Positions 26,611 through 35,408 of a stretch of 64,000 nt of DNA are shown piece by piece. The stretch lies in contig CAZNGS010000004.1 of NCBI GenBank assembly GCA_964572825.1, positions 1 to 64,000 on the forward strand, written 5' to 3'. A program made the translations under genes and the position numbers. The notes beneath the pieces are model-generated. The model ran no database searches. It was not told the DNA's origin and was given only the letters and a program-made list of their open reading frames with translations. Position 1 is the first letter of the stretch, and each line of letters begins with the position of its first letter. Origin of the DNA: CAYVBE01 sp964572825 (GTDB lineage Bacteria; Planctomycetota; Brocadiia; SM23-32).

Positions 26611-26645
26611 AAAGGAAAACCGGGCTGCGGGAGTCCACAGCCCGG
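26611..26645 (-). terminator. intrinsic terminator after the 297-residue membrane protein gene
   Basis: On the minus strand, an 8-bp GC stem ccgggctg/cagcccgg is followed at once by ttttccttt. It lies 58 bp beyond the stop at 26703 and is the clearest intrinsic terminator in the window. It separates this gene from the polA promoter. Confidence 0.75.
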
Positions 26646-26702
26646 TGGCATTGACGTTTTCAGAGACGGATTGTTGCCGGAGTCTCCACCTGTGGAGCGC
26701 CT

Positions 26703-27596
26703 TTACTCCAGTTCCAGGCTCAGTTCCACGTCCTCCGGGCGGATTTCGGTGCGCTGGAACAGGGCATAGACCACGCGGATGAGCTGGACCTTCAGTGCCT
26801 CCTGCTCGGTCATAGTCCCGCGCTTGTAGACATCCACGAGGTCCTCCATGCCTGCCTCGACGTTGATGATCGATCTCTCGATCCGTACGAAGACTTCGTC
26901 CAGCACGGGGCCGTATTCGGCCTCCAGTTCCTCCTCCAGTGTTGCCTGGAGCTTGGCCATCTGGTCCTCTTCGAGGGTGGCGAGGTCCTCTTGATGTCTC
27001 TCCACTACGGCCGCCACCATGCCCTCGAGCTGGCCTTCCAGGTTATCCATCGCGATGTCGGCGCGCTCTTTGGCGGTCCTCGTCACCAAATCTCCGATAC
27101 GGGGCAGGCCCGTGGTTTCGATGAACTCCACGGCGGCATCGAATCTCTCGGGTGCCTGCTCCTCGAATTTCTGGAGCGCGTCCTTTCGCAACTGAGGCAG
27201 TTTCTCCTGGAGCTCGATCAGCCTGGGCTTCAGGCGTTGACGGACCAGTTCGGGGGCCCGCTGGTTCAGTTGCTCAACGGCCCATTGAGCCAGCATGGGG
27301 TTGTGCAGTTTGGGGGCGTCCACCCGTTCCAGCAGATTGTTCACGGGCCCAAGTGCCATCGCCACCAGGATGCCGGGTTCGGCACTTTTCCTGAAAACGT
27401 TGTAGAAGAAACCGAGGTAGGCCGCGATGAAGATCAGCAAGGCGGCAAAGATCGCCGCACTGATCTTCCATCCCCTGGCGGTCTTGCGGGCCATTTCCGA
27501 GGCATCCATGGCCAGTGTCTGGATGTCCTCTGCCACTTCTTCGGGCACCTCGCCCCTGGGTTGTTCCAGTTCTGCGCCTGTATCTTCATTGGCCAT
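26703..27596 (-). CDS. single-pass membrane protein with long helical tail
   Basis: This 297-residue protein is unrecognised. A charged N-terminus of about 42 residues is followed by one transmembrane helix (about 45-70: ISAAIFAALLIFIAAYLGFF). A long, mostly helical and charged C-terminal part follows, rich in Glu, Leu, Gln and Arg (APELVRQRLKPRLIELQEKL and similar) and probably coiled coil. The organisation matches the next gene upstream (27736-28545), so the two look like divergent paralogues. A strong terminator follows it. A scaffold or envelope-spanning role is a guess. Confidence 0.7.
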   Translation of the reverse strand: MANEDTGAELEQPRGEVPEEVAEDIQTLAMDASEMARKTARGWKISAAIFAALLIFIAAYLGFFYNVFRKSAEPGILVAMALGPVNNLLERVDAPKLHNPMLAQWAVEQLNQRAPELVRQRLKPRLIELQEKLPQLRKDALQKFEEQAPERFDAAVEFIETTGLPRIGDLVTRTAKERADIAMDNLEGQLEGMVAAVVERHQEDLATLEEDQMAKLQATLEEELEAEYGPVLDEVFVRIERSIINVEAGMEDLVDVYKRGTMTEQEALKVQLIRVVYALFQRTEIRPEDVELSLELE

Positions 27597-27641
27597 TATC
27601 CATCCTCCCTCAGCGGGGCCGAATGTTGATTGCGGTCGGGG

Positions 27642-27700
27642 GAGAAGCCTTTAGCGCCGCTTGCGCATCCCTGCAGGGATCGGCGGCTGTGCGGCTTCTC
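27642..27700. repeat. nested inverted repeat between the two membrane-protein genes
   Basis: Outer arms gagaagcc (27642-27649) and ggcttctc (27693-27700) enclose complementary gccgc/gcggc stretches and a perfect 14-bp palindrome, atccctgcagggat (27667-27680). There is no adjacent T-tract. It could form a long RNA hairpin in the minus-strand transcript. Confidence 0.55.
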
Positions 27701-27735
27701 GCCTTGGTTCTCGTGCAGCTCATCTGCATGCCAGT

Positions 27736-28545
27736 TCACGGTCCGGGGTAGCCGGGGAGCTCCAGTTCGCGCTGGAAATCGTACTCGGGCAGGTTTTCCT
27801 TCAGCAAGGCCAGCAGGCATTTTCCGAGCTGGTCCTGCAGTTCCTCCTGCGGAACGTTGGGGGGCACGGGCGGAAACTGCAGGATGAGGTCTTGGATTCG
27901 CTGCAACCTCGCGTTGTTGCGCTCCCAGCGTCTTCCGATCACGTTCTGGAGCGCCTGGCGGTTGGCGGCTACCAGGCCATCGAGCAGATTGCTCAACTGC
28001 TGCTCTGAGAGTTCGGTGTCTTCTTGCAGCGTCTCGGTCTGCCGCCTGATCATCTGCCTGAGACGCTGTTCAAGCTGGCCCCGCAGCTCCGTCTCCAGCT
28101 CCCTGTAGGTTCTGTCCGCCTGGGCCTCGATGCTCTTGACCAGGCGGGGACGAACTCTTTCCATCTGTTCCCTGATGATGGGGCGGGCCTCCTCGCCGAA
28201 CGTTTGCAGTTCCTGAAGCGCCGCCTCCTGCAAACCCGTCTCCTCCATCACGTTGCGCACTTCTTCCAGGTAGGTAGGGGCGATTCCCTCGGCAACCTCG
28301 GCCGCCTTCTTGCCCAATTCCAGTCGTTCGAAGTACTCGACGAACGCCTGCCGCACCTCCGGCGATTTCTCTATTTCCTTTGCCACTCTGTAAAACAGCC
28401 AGAGGTAGCCAAGGACGATCACCAGGCCGACCACCACCCCCAGCAACCTGACCAGCGTGCTCCTTCTGAGAGAGGTCTTTATCGTCTGCAAAGCCTCCCT
28501 GGTCTCTTCTATCTGCTGTTGGACTTCCGCTTCAGTCGCGCTCAT
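27736..28545 (-). CDS. single-pass membrane protein with coiled-coil tail (paralogue)
   Basis: This protein is 269 residues from the ATG at 28545, which has GAGG eight bases upstream; the open frame continues further but without such a site. One transmembrane helix (about 30-52: LLGVVVGLVIVLGYLWLFYR) is followed by a long charged helical region (IREQMERVRPRLVKSIEAQA; ELRGQLEQRLRQMIRRQTET). The C-terminus is Pro-rich (FPPVPPNVPQEEL). Topology and composition match the downstream neighbour. No known family is recognised. The two are on the same strand and separated by 139 bp containing a structured inverted repeat. Confidence 0.7.
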   Translation of the reverse strand: MSATEAEVQQQIEETREALQTIKTSLRRSTLVRLLGVVVGLVIVLGYLWLFYRVAKEIEKSPEVRQAFVEYFERLELGKKAAEVAEGIAPTYLEEVRNVMEETGLQEAALQELQTFGEEARPIIREQMERVRPRLVKSIEAQADRTYRELETELRGQLEQRLRQMIRRQTETLQEDTELSEQQLSNLLDGLVAANRQALQNVIGRRWERNNARLQRIQDLILQFPPVPPNVPQEELQDQLGKCLLALLKENLPEYDFQRELELPGYPGP

Positions 28546-28808
28546 TGCGCCTACCTCAAAGGTTGATTGGGATGCACTCTCTATCGACGCACCCTCACGG
28601 AGTTCCGACGACTTCTCCGAACCGGGCACCACCTCCTCCCGCCCATCGTGCTGGAAAACCAGGGATGGCATGGCAGCATGAGCTGCAAGCACCTACCATT
28701 CCCGCTTCGTCCGACGGGTCGATAGATAATTGCGTCCGGATAATAAGCGATCGGCCGTCCCGTGTCAAATCACTTCGCGCGGTGCTGCTGTCCGTGCCGG
28801 CGGACCGT

Positions 28809-31073
28809 CTACAGCATGGAGACCGGGTCCACGTCGACGACCACCTTCAGGCCGGAGGGACCCTTCAGCAGCGCTGCCGCTTCGTCCAGCAGTTCCCGCA
28901 CGCTGCGCGAGTGGGGGCATTTGATCAGAAGATGCCGCCGGTGCCGGCCGCGTATCTGCGATACGGGTGCGGGATTGGGGCCGAGAACCTGGAGCGACTC
29001 CGCCGCCTCGGAGCAGAGCTTGCGCAGGGCCGCCCCCAGTTCGGCGCTGAAACGCTCCAGCCGCTCCAGCCGGCGCCCCCTGCAGATGATGCGGATCAGC
29101 CGCCCGAACGGGGGGTAACGGAAGCGACGCCGGTGCGGCAGTTCGCGTTCCGCGAACTCCTCGTAGTCGTGCCTGGCCGCGGCCCGGATGCTGGGTTCGG
29201 TCGGCATGAACGTCTGGACGATGACCCGGCCGCCCGCCGGCCCGCGCCCCGTGCGGCCGGCCACCTGGGCCAGCAGTTGGAAAGTGCGCTCCCGGGACCG
29301 GAAGTCGGGCAGGTGAAGGGCCACGTCCGCGTTCACCACGCCGACGGTTGTCACGTTGGGGAAGTCCAGCCCCTTGGCAACCATCTGGGTGCCCACCAGT
29401 ATCTGGGCCTCCCCTTTTCGGAAGGCCTCCAGCTTCTTCTCGTGAGAGCGTCGGGCCCGGGTGGTGTCGCTGTCCATGCGGATCGAAGTGCTTCCGGGAA
29501 ACAGCTCGTCCACCGCTGCGTGGACCTTTTCCGTTCCGGTGCCGCCGAAGCGCATCGGCTCCAGACCGCATTCCGGACAGGCCGCCGGGGGACGCTGTTG
29601 ATAGCCGCAGTAGTGGCATTCGGCCACGTTTATCTTGCGGTGGTAGTTGAGGGTGATGTCGCAGCGATGGCATTTCAGCACGAAACCGCAGCGCGGGCAG
29701 TGCACGAACGGGGAGTATCCCCGGCGGTTGATGAACAGCAGGGCCTGCTGGCCCTGCTCCAGGCTCTCCCGCACGCACACCTCCAGGCGCCGGCTGATCA
29801 CCCGCAGCTTCCCCCTGCCGGCCCACTCCTCGCGCATGTCCACTATTTCCACGGGCGGCAGGGGGTGATCGCCTATTCGATGCGTCAGCCGCAGGGCCGT
29901 GTACTTGCCCGTGCGGGCGTTGTAGTAGCTCTCCAGCGACGGCGTTGCCGTGCCCAGCACGACCAGGGCCTCGTTCTGCTGGGCGCGGACGATGGCCACG
30001 TCGCGGGCGTGATAGCGGGGTGTGCTGTCCTGCTTGAAGGTGTTCTCGTGCTCCTCGTCGATCACCAGCAGCCCCAGATCGGGCACGGGGGCAAACACGG
30101 CGGACCGGGCGCCGATCACCACGTCCGCCTCGCCCCGGCGGATGGTCTGCCACTGGCGGCGGCGTTCGGCCTCGGTCAGGTGGCTGTGCAGCACGGCCAG
30201 CCGCTCGAAGCGGCTGCTGAAATGCCGCACCGTCTGGGGCGTCAGGCTTATCTCGGGCACCAGCACTATTGCCTGGCGCCCCCGCCTGACCACGTCGTCG
30301 ATGGCGTGCAGATACACCTCCGTCTTGCCGCTGGAGGTTATGCCGTGCAGCAGGAGGACGTGGAAGCAGCCGCGCTCGACCCACCGGCTTATCTGGCCGT
30401 ACGCCTGCTGCTGCTCCGGGGTCAGCCGGTGAGGGGGGCGGGGCTCGGCCCGGACCTGGCTCAGGGGGTCTTCGGCCTCCACGGTGCGTTTTTCGACGCT
30501 GATCAGGCCCCGCCGCTGGAGGGCGCCGGAGGAGGAGCGGGAGGTGGAGGTGCTCTTCAGGATTTTGACCAGCGGCGCCTCCCCGTCCGCCGCGGCCAGG
30601 GCGCGCAGTATCTTGCTCTGGGCGGGACTGCGCTCGAATATCTGGTCCGCTTTCTCCTCCGCCTCTTCGGGACTCATCTGGAGGCGGGCGAACTGGAGCC
30701 TCCGCCTGCGCCGTCCCTTCCGCACTGCCGCCGGGAGCACGGCATGGAGCGCTTCGCCGCGCGAGCACCTGTAGTAATCGGAGACCCAGCGGGCCAGCTC
30801 CATCAACTCCGGCGTGAGCAGCGGTTTATCGTCCAGGCACCGGGCAAGGGGCTTGAGTTTGGCGTCGGCCACGTCCGATTCGGACTTGAGCGCCACGCAG
30901 TATCCCAGCACCCCGGAACGGTTGCCGAAGGGCACGCGCACCCGGCTGCCCCGCCGCACTCGCCCGCGCAGGGGCTCGGGTATGATGTAGTCGAAGGTGC
31001 GGTCCAGCGGCAGGTTCAGGGCCACCACCGCTATGCGCGGCTCGGTCTGGTCGGCTTCGCTGCACTCAGCCAT
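28809..31073 (-). CDS. priA: primosomal protein N' (replication restart helicase PriA)
   Basis: This 3'-5' DNA helicase reloads the replisome at collapsed forks. It is 754 residues from the ATG at 31073, which follows GAGGAGG by 12 bases; ATGs further upstream are spaced worse. The N-terminal DNA-binding domain (RIAVVALNLPLDRTFDYIIP) is followed by helicase motif I GITSSGKTEVYL, DEEH in LLVIDEEHENTFKQD, and TATPSLESY. An eight-cysteine zinc region comes next (CPRCGF, CHRCDI, CHYCGY, CPECGL). QMVAKGLDFPNVTTVGVVNA and QVAGRTGRG complete the C-terminal helicase lobe. All expected motifs are intact. Confidence 0.95.
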   Translation of the reverse strand: MAECSEADQTEPRIAVVALNLPLDRTFDYIIPEPLRGRVRRGSRVRVPFGNRSGVLGYCVALKSESDVADAKLKPLARCLDDKPLLTPELMELARWVSDYYRCSRGEALHAVLPAAVRKGRRRRRLQFARLQMSPEEAEEKADQIFERSPAQSKILRALAAADGEAPLVKILKSTSTSRSSSGALQRRGLISVEKRTVEAEDPLSQVRAEPRPPHRLTPEQQQAYGQISRWVERGCFHVLLLHGITSSGKTEVYLHAIDDVVRRGRQAIVLVPEISLTPQTVRHFSSRFERLAVLHSHLTEAERRRQWQTIRRGEADVVIGARSAVFAPVPDLGLLVIDEEHENTFKQDSTPRYHARDVAIVRAQQNEALVVLGTATPSLESYYNARTGKYTALRLTHRIGDHPLPPVEIVDMREEWAGRGKLRVISRRLEVCVRESLEQGQQALLFINRRGYSPFVHCPRCGFVLKCHRCDITLNYHRKINVAECHYCGYQQRPPAACPECGLEPMRFGGTGTEKVHAAVDELFPGSTSIRMDSDTTRARRSHEKKLEAFRKGEAQILVGTQMVAKGLDFPNVTTVGVVNADVALHLPDFRSRERTFQLLAQVAGRTGRGPAGGRVIVQTFMPTEPSIRAAARHDYEEFAERELPHRRRFRYPPFGRLIRIICRGRRLERLERFSAELGAALRKLCSEAAESLQVLGPNPAPVSQIRGRHRRHLLIKCPHSRSVRELLDEAAALLKGPSGLKVVVDVDPVSML

Positions 31074-31261
31074 CGGGCGGGGCATCCTCCTCAGAGCCTT
31101 CCACGGCATGGATTATGGCTGCGGGGGTGCCGGGCTGTCAACCCACGGCGGGCCGGCGCCGGGTCGTTTCGCGTTCGGCTCAGCAGCCCTGTCCGGTGGG
31201 ATCAGCCGTTGTGCCGTTCGAGGCGCCGCCGGAATTCCCCGGCAAAACGCGTCAACAGGGT

Positions 31262-31290
31262 TGACAAAGGGTTCGCGTGCGTTTAAGTTT
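31262..31290 (+). promoter_or_regulatory. candidate promoter for the coiled-coil membrane protein
   Basis: A perfect TTGACA, 17 bp, TAAGTT, ending 107 bp before the start. Confidence 0.45.
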
Positions 31291-31397
31291 ATAGGGCGTG
31301 GAATGCCAGAATCGGAGATGAGCCTCGCTCTGCGGGCCGTTGTGGTCGGTGCGCGTGGAGCGAAGGGCGACAACTCGATCGTGATGGGAGAGGGACT

Positions 31398-32453
31398 ATG
31401 GCCGCCGTGAGACGCAGTTCTGAGTCCGGAGTCGTCGTCGCATTGGTGGTGTTTGTCATCCTGGCCGTGGCGGGCGTTGGCAGCGCCATCTACTTCTACC
31501 AGAGATATGCGCAGACCAGACAGGCCGTGGCGACCACCCAGCAGGCGGTCCAGGAAACCATCCACGCCGTCTTCAAGGACGCCGGCTGGAGTCTCACCAC
31601 CCGGGAAGCGTCTCCCCTGGGCGTCGAGTACACCCAGGAGAGCTTCGGCGACGTGGCCGCCAGACTGGGGGAGGCCGCCGAATACGAGGACCTGCGGGAG
31701 AACCTGTTGGGTTGGGAGAGCATCGATGGGCTGAGGGATGCCATCCGGACGGCGCCGGTGCAGAAAGAGGCGGAAGCCGCGGGCAATCCCCCCATGGCCA
31801 CGCTGAAGGGTCTGCTGGCACTTTACGGGAAGCTCTACCAGCAACGCGTCTCGGAAGTGGCGAGCCTCAAGGCTCAGAGCCAGGAGTTGAAGCAGCAGCT
31901 CAACCGCGCCGAAAGCGAAAAGACCGAACTGGAAAACCAGTTGCGCGCCCAGCTGAACGCCGAGGCGCAGTCGTACAAACAGAAAACGGTCGCACTGCAG
32001 CAGAGCAACGATGAACTGAACAAGGAGCTGGGCCGGCGCAGCCAGCAGGCCAGCAAGCGCCAGGAGGAGTATCAGAAACAGCTCAATCAGGCCAACAGCA
32101 AAATCGCCAGCCTGCAGGACCAGGTGGAGGAGTGGAAGGAGCGCTACTGGGAGAGGGTCAGGGGACCTGAAAAACGCCCACAGCTTCAGCCCGATGGCAA
32201 AGTGATCCGCCTGGATGAGGAGGACGACTTCGTTTACGTGGAAGGCGGCCAGGACAAAGGCTTCCGAGAGAATGAGCGCTACGTCGTCTTCGAACGGATG
32301 CCCTCCGGGGAGGACCGCAAAAAAGCCATCATCGTTCTGGGCGAGGTCGGCGAGATCGTCTCCCGCGCCGCCATTGTGAGCGAGGACCAGTACGTGCTGG
32401 AGGGGGATTACTTCGTTTCCGTGGCCAGGTGGGACGAGTTCCACGGTGGCTGA
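31398..32453 (+). CDS. membrane-anchored coiled-coil protein
   Basis: This 351-residue protein is unrecognised. The ATG has GGGAGAGGG upstream. An N-terminal transmembrane helix (about 11-33: VVVALVVFVILAVAGVGSAI) leads into a linker, then a coiled coil at about 150-260 rich in Gln, Glu and Lys (SLKAQSQELKQQLNRAESEK). A compact C-terminal beta domain at about 270-350 has segments DGKVIRLDEEDDFVYVEGGQ, RENERYVVFERM and VLGEVGEIVSRAAIV, which recall a small barrel. The layout resembles MreC-like or FtsB/tail-fibre anchors but I see no direct signature. A tRNA-Gln gene follows at once on the same strand. Confidence 0.75.
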   Translation: MAAVRRSSESGVVVALVVFVILAVAGVGSAIYFYQRYAQTRQAVATTQQAVQETIHAVFKDAGWSLTTREASPLGVEYTQESFGDVAARLGEAAEYEDLRENLLGWESIDGLRDAIRTAPVQKEAEAAGNPPMATLKGLLALYGKLYQQRVSEVASLKAQSQELKQQLNRAESEKTELENQLRAQLNAEAQSYKQKTVALQQSNDELNKELGRRSQQASKRQEEYQKQLNQANSKIASLQDQVEEWKERYWERVRGPEKRPQLQPDGKVIRLDEEDDFVYVEGGQDKGFRENERYVVFERMPSGEDRKKAIIVLGEVGEIVSRAAIVSEDQYVLEGDYFVSVARWDEFHGG

Positions 32454-32559
32454 GCGTCCCGCGTTCGGGCAAGAGCAGCTTTACTCCATCCTGTCGCTCT
32501 GCCGTTCCGACGGCAGTGCCCGGCGCACCCGGATGGCACAGGTGCAGTCCGCCGTCAGC

Positions 32560-32634
32560 TTCCCGGTGGTGTAATTGGTAACACAGCAGGTTTTGGTCCT
32601 GCCGTTCCTGGTTCGAATCCAGGCCGGGAAGCCA
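32560..32634 (+). tRNA. tRNA-Gln (anticodon TTG)
   Basis: A full cloverleaf can be drawn. The acceptor stem pairs ttcccgg with ccgggaa (7/7). The D stem is gtgt/acac, and the anticodon stem is gcagg/cctgc with loop ttttggt, giving anticodon TTG at 32593-32595. The variable loop is cgtt. The T stem is cctgg/ccagg with loop ttcgaat. The discriminator is G and the 3' CCA is encoded. Confidence 0.95.
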
Positions 32635-32734
32635 TCCTCACCTTTCGGCGTGGCATAGCGGAAGAGCCGAACGGCAGACGCCTGCAACGGGCGAGGACCC
32701 CACCGCGCCGGATGTCGCCTGCTCTCCCGCGCCC

Positions 32735-32775
32735 CCGCGCCAGGGGGCGAAGCAATCTCGCCGTTGTGGTCTCTA
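32735..32775. repeat. dispersed intergenic repeat, copy 3
   Basis: It contains gggcgaagcaatctcgccg and then ttgtggtctc. This copy lies about 100 bp after tRNA-Gln. Same core as 10182-10225 and 25981-26050. Confidence 0.6.
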
Positions 32776-32914
32776 CCCGCCCGAAGAGGTGTCACAGCCC
32801 GGTGGTCCGGCCGTGCATCGTTATCCCTCCCCGGACGGGCAGGCGCGAAACTGCCCTGAGATGGGTGGCGCGAATTGCCCGTCGCCGAAGATTATCTTCC
32901 AGGGGAGGTTTTGC

Positions 32915-32943
32915 TTGACAGGCGATCTATTGTCCCGTATAGT
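32915..32943 (+). promoter_or_regulatory. strong promoter of the first dinB
   Basis: A perfect TTGACA, 17 bp, TATAGT, ending 47 bp before the ATG at 32991. Confidence 0.7.
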
Positions 32944-32950
32944 CTATACG
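32936..32950 (+). promoter_or_regulatory. palindromic operator candidate over the dinB -10 box
   Basis: The perfect 15-bp palindrome cgtatag-t-ctatacg covers the -10 hexamer and the probable transcription start, the classic position for a repressor site. Because the gene is a translesion polymerase, a LexA-type (SOS) operator is likely, though the sequence matches no SOS box I know well. Confidence 0.55.
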
Positions 32951-32990
32951 AGTGAGCCAATGCGCCCTGTATCGCGGCCGGAGGGGAACG

Positions 32991-34289
32991 ATGGACGCAC
33001 CCTTGATCCTTCACGTGGATATCGACGCGTTCTTTGCCTCGGCGGAGCAGGTCCTGCGGCCGGACCTGCAGGGCAAACCGGTCGTCGTGGGCGGCGGCCT
33101 GAAGGGCAGAGGGGTGGTCGCCTCCGCTTCCTACGAGGCCCGCCGGTTCGGCCTGAAGGCGGGGATGCCCATTCACCGGGCCCGGGAGCTGTGCCCGCAG
33201 GGCATCTACCTGTCCGGCAGCTTCGAACGATATAACCGTTTTTCCGAGCAGGTGTTCGAGGTGCTCTCGGGCATCAGTCCGTCGGTGGAGCAGACCTCCC
33301 TGGACGAGGCCTGCCTTTCCCTGGACGGGTGCCGGCGGATGTACGGCGCCTGGTGCGGTCGTCCGTCGGCGCGGATGCCTTTCCGGGAGGGGCCCGACGG
33401 CGTTTACTGCCGTTCGGACGCTCGTCCCGTGCCGGTCTCTCAGCGGACCCTGGTGCCGGGGCCGTGGCGCTGGGTGGCGGCCGTGGCGGAGGGCCTGAAG
33501 CGCCGCGTCCGCGCGGAGACGGGGTTGAGCGTATCCGTGGGCGGGGGAACCAACAAGCTGGTGGCGAAGGTGGCCTGCGATTTCTGCAGGCCGCGGGGGC
33601 TGACCCTGGTGGCGCCGGGTCGGGAGGCGGATTTCCTGGCCGGGCTGCCGTTGGGGGAACTGCCCGGCATCGGCCCCGCCACGCGGGAGAGGTTCCGCAG
33701 GTGGAACGTAGGGACCGTAAAGGCGGCGCGGCGGCTGCCGGTGGAACTGCTGGAGGACGCCTTCGGCAGCCACCGCGGCCGGGCCATCTACCGGCTGCTC
33801 CGCGGGGAGGGGGCGGTGGAGCCGGAAAGCCCCGACCGGCCCCGCAGCATCAGCCGGGAGACCACTTTCTGGACGGCGCGGGCGGACTATGAATTCGTGG
33901 AAGCCATGTTGTTCAACCTGACCGAACGGCTGGGGCGGGCCCTGCGCCGGGAGAAGCTGGAGGGACGGACCGCCCACTTGAAGCTGGGCTACCAGGATTC
34001 CGTGGCGGTCCAGCGCTCCCGTTCGATGGGGGCACATACCGACCGGGACGACCGGATATTCGAGGCCGCGCGCCGGATGCTGCGGATCGGCTGGTGTCGG
34101 AGCCGACGGGTGCGTCTGGTGGGAGTGGGGATGAGCGACCTGCGTCCGGCGCGCGTCTTCCAGGCGTCGCTTTTCGACGACGGGGCGGAGCGCTACCGGC
34201 GGATCGATCGCTGCCTGGACGAGTTGAGGAAGCGGTTCGGATTCCAGGCGGTCCGCAGGGGCCTGTCCATCAAGCTAGCAGGGGGTTGA
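32991..34289 (+). CDS. dinB: DNA polymerase IV-like Y-family polymerase with insertion
   Basis: This 432-residue translesion polymerase starts at the ATG at 32991 behind GGAGGGG. Catalytic acids are present: D10 and D12 (HVDIDAFFAS), and D105/E106 (TSLDEACL). The little-finger region is intact. Between the catalytic DE and the helix that precedes SVSVGGGTNKLVAKVACDF there is an extra stretch of about 35 residues (about 123-160, Arg/Pro-rich) that standard DinB proteins lack. It is the first of two dinB genes in this window and has a strong promoter overlapped by a palindrome. It is a regulated error-prone polymerase; lesion preference is unknown. Confidence 0.9.
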   Translation: MDAPLILHVDIDAFFASAEQVLRPDLQGKPVVVGGGLKGRGVVASASYEARRFGLKAGMPIHRARELCPQGIYLSGSFERYNRFSEQVFEVLSGISPSVEQTSLDEACLSLDGCRRMYGAWCGRPSARMPFREGPDGVYCRSDARPVPVSQRTLVPGPWRWVAAVAEGLKRRVRAETGLSVSVGGGTNKLVAKVACDFCRPRGLTLVAPGREADFLAGLPLGELPGIGPATRERFRRWNVGTVKAARRLPVELLEDAFGSHRGRAIYRLLRGEGAVEPESPDRPRSISRETTFWTARADYEFVEAMLFNLTERLGRALRREKLEGRTAHLKLGYQDSVAVQRSRSMGAHTDRDDRIFEAARRMLRIGWCRSRRVRLVGVGMSDLRPARVFQASLFDDGAERYRRIDRCLDELRKRFGFQAVRRGLSIKLAGG

Positions 34290-34378
34290 CCGGCCGCGCC
34301 CCTTTCCCTCGATACCCGCGGGCGTGCCTGGTAATATAATGGCGTGTCGATGCTGCTACATTCCCCGCGGTGTGCTAT

Positions 34379-35383
34379 ATGGGACGCTGCACAGGCGTGA
34401 CGACGCTGCTGGCGTTGGCGAGCGTGCTCTGCCTGGGGGCCGAAGCCCCGGAGGCGGAGCCGCTGGTGCGCGTGAACGGTCACGTAATCACCACGGCCGA
34501 CCTGGAGAGGTCCCTGCGGTTGCAGGGCGCCGTCGCTGAACAAGAGCGGTTGCCCGGCCCGCCCGACGCGGAGTACGAGCAACTGCGGGCCCAGCGCAGG
34601 AAGGACGCGCTGCAGGGGCTGATCGACCGGCAGCTGCTGCTGCAGAAAGCCCGCAAGGAGTATCTGGGTGACGTAGACATTGCCGGGGTCATGGATGCCC
34701 TGGCCGAGGACCAGTTCGAGAGGGTCTGCGAGCAGGTGGGCTCACGCCTGCGACTCCAGCACCTGCTGTCCCAATCGAGTGTGACGGTAAAGGAGTTCAA
34801 GCGGCGGCAGGCGGAGAATCTCCTCATCAACAAGTTGCTGCTGGATGAAGTCTACGCTACCGTCCACGTCTCGCCGGCGCAGATACGCCGCTATTATCGG
34901 GAGCACAGGGACGAGTTCACGGTTCCGCGCACGATAGTCTACCGGCAGATGTTCTTTCCGGTGGTGGGCTCGGAGGAGTTGGCCCCGGTCAGGCGTAAAG
35001 CGGCGGCGGTGCGGCGGCAGATACTCCAGGGCGCCGAGTTTGCCCGGCTGGCCGACGAGCACTCGGCGGATGCAGACCGCTATCCCGGGGGGCTCCACGA
35101 GGTGGCGGTCCCCGAGCAACAGGGCGACTGGGTGCCGCCGGCCGTTGAGGGACTCGAGCCGGGGCAGCTCTCGGAGGTCCGACGGGTCAGCGGCGGCCTG
35201 GCCATTGTGCGCCTGGAAGAGATTCGCCCTGCCCACGTGCTCCCCTTCGAGCAGGTCCAGTCCGGCATCCGGGAGGAGCTGCTGCAGGCCGAGAAGGCAG
35301 AGGCATACAACCGCTATGTGGCGCGGCTCAGGGAGCGGGCCGTCCTGATGGAGTATCCCGCCGCCTCCGAGATGGGTCTCTGA
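34379..35383 (+). CDS. exported parvulin-type peptidyl-prolyl isomerase (SurA/PrsA-like)
   Basis: This 334-residue protein starts at the ATG at 34379; no good ribosome site is visible, and an ATG-like start lies three codons upstream. An N-terminal hydrophobic segment (about 6-22) looks like a signal peptide. A SurA-N-like helical region follows (VRVNGHVITTADLERSL; KDALQGLIDRQLLLQKA). A parvulin domain spans about 165-290 (VYRQMFFPV; FARLADEHSADADRYPGGLH; VEGLEPGQLSEVRRVSGGLA; VRLEEIRPA). It probably assists folding of exported proteins. A tataat lies at 34335-34340 without a convincing -35. It converges with the GH130-1 gene and shares a hairpin with it. Confidence 0.82.
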   Translation: MGRCTGVTTLLALASVLCLGAEAPEAEPLVRVNGHVITTADLERSLRLQGAVAEQERLPGPPDAEYEQLRAQRRKDALQGLIDRQLLLQKARKEYLGDVDIAGVMDALAEDQFERVCEQVGSRLRLQHLLSQSSVTVKEFKRRQAENLLINKLLLDEVYATVHVSPAQIRRYYREHRDEFTVPRTIVYRQMFFPVVGSEELAPVRRKAAAVRRQILQGAEFARLADEHSADADRYPGGLHEVAVPEQQGDWVPPAVEGLEPGQLSEVRRVSGGLAIVRLEEIRPAHVLPFEQVQSGIREELLQAEKAEAYNRYVARLRERAVLMEYPAASEMGL

Positions 35384-35408
35384 CCTTGCGGGCCGAGAGG
35401 GGTCAGAG
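35378..35408. terminator. shared hairpin between convergent genes
   Basis: An 8-bp stem ctctgacc/ggtcagag with a 15-nt loop contains the stop codons of both flanking genes. Its symmetry would allow bidirectional termination, but no T-tract is present on either strand. Confidence 0.4.

Larger units (their letters stand above)
25919..26702. other. intergenic region, no gene recognised
   Basis: This 784-bp stretch lies between the polA start and the stop of the next minus-strand gene. It holds a dispersed repeat, a promoter reading toward polA and a terminator for the upstream gene. The short open frames look random. Confidence 0.6.

Noticed and set aside
28545..31286. 913-codon plus-strand open frame
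   Set aside because: Antisense of priA, which has all helicase and zinc motifs.
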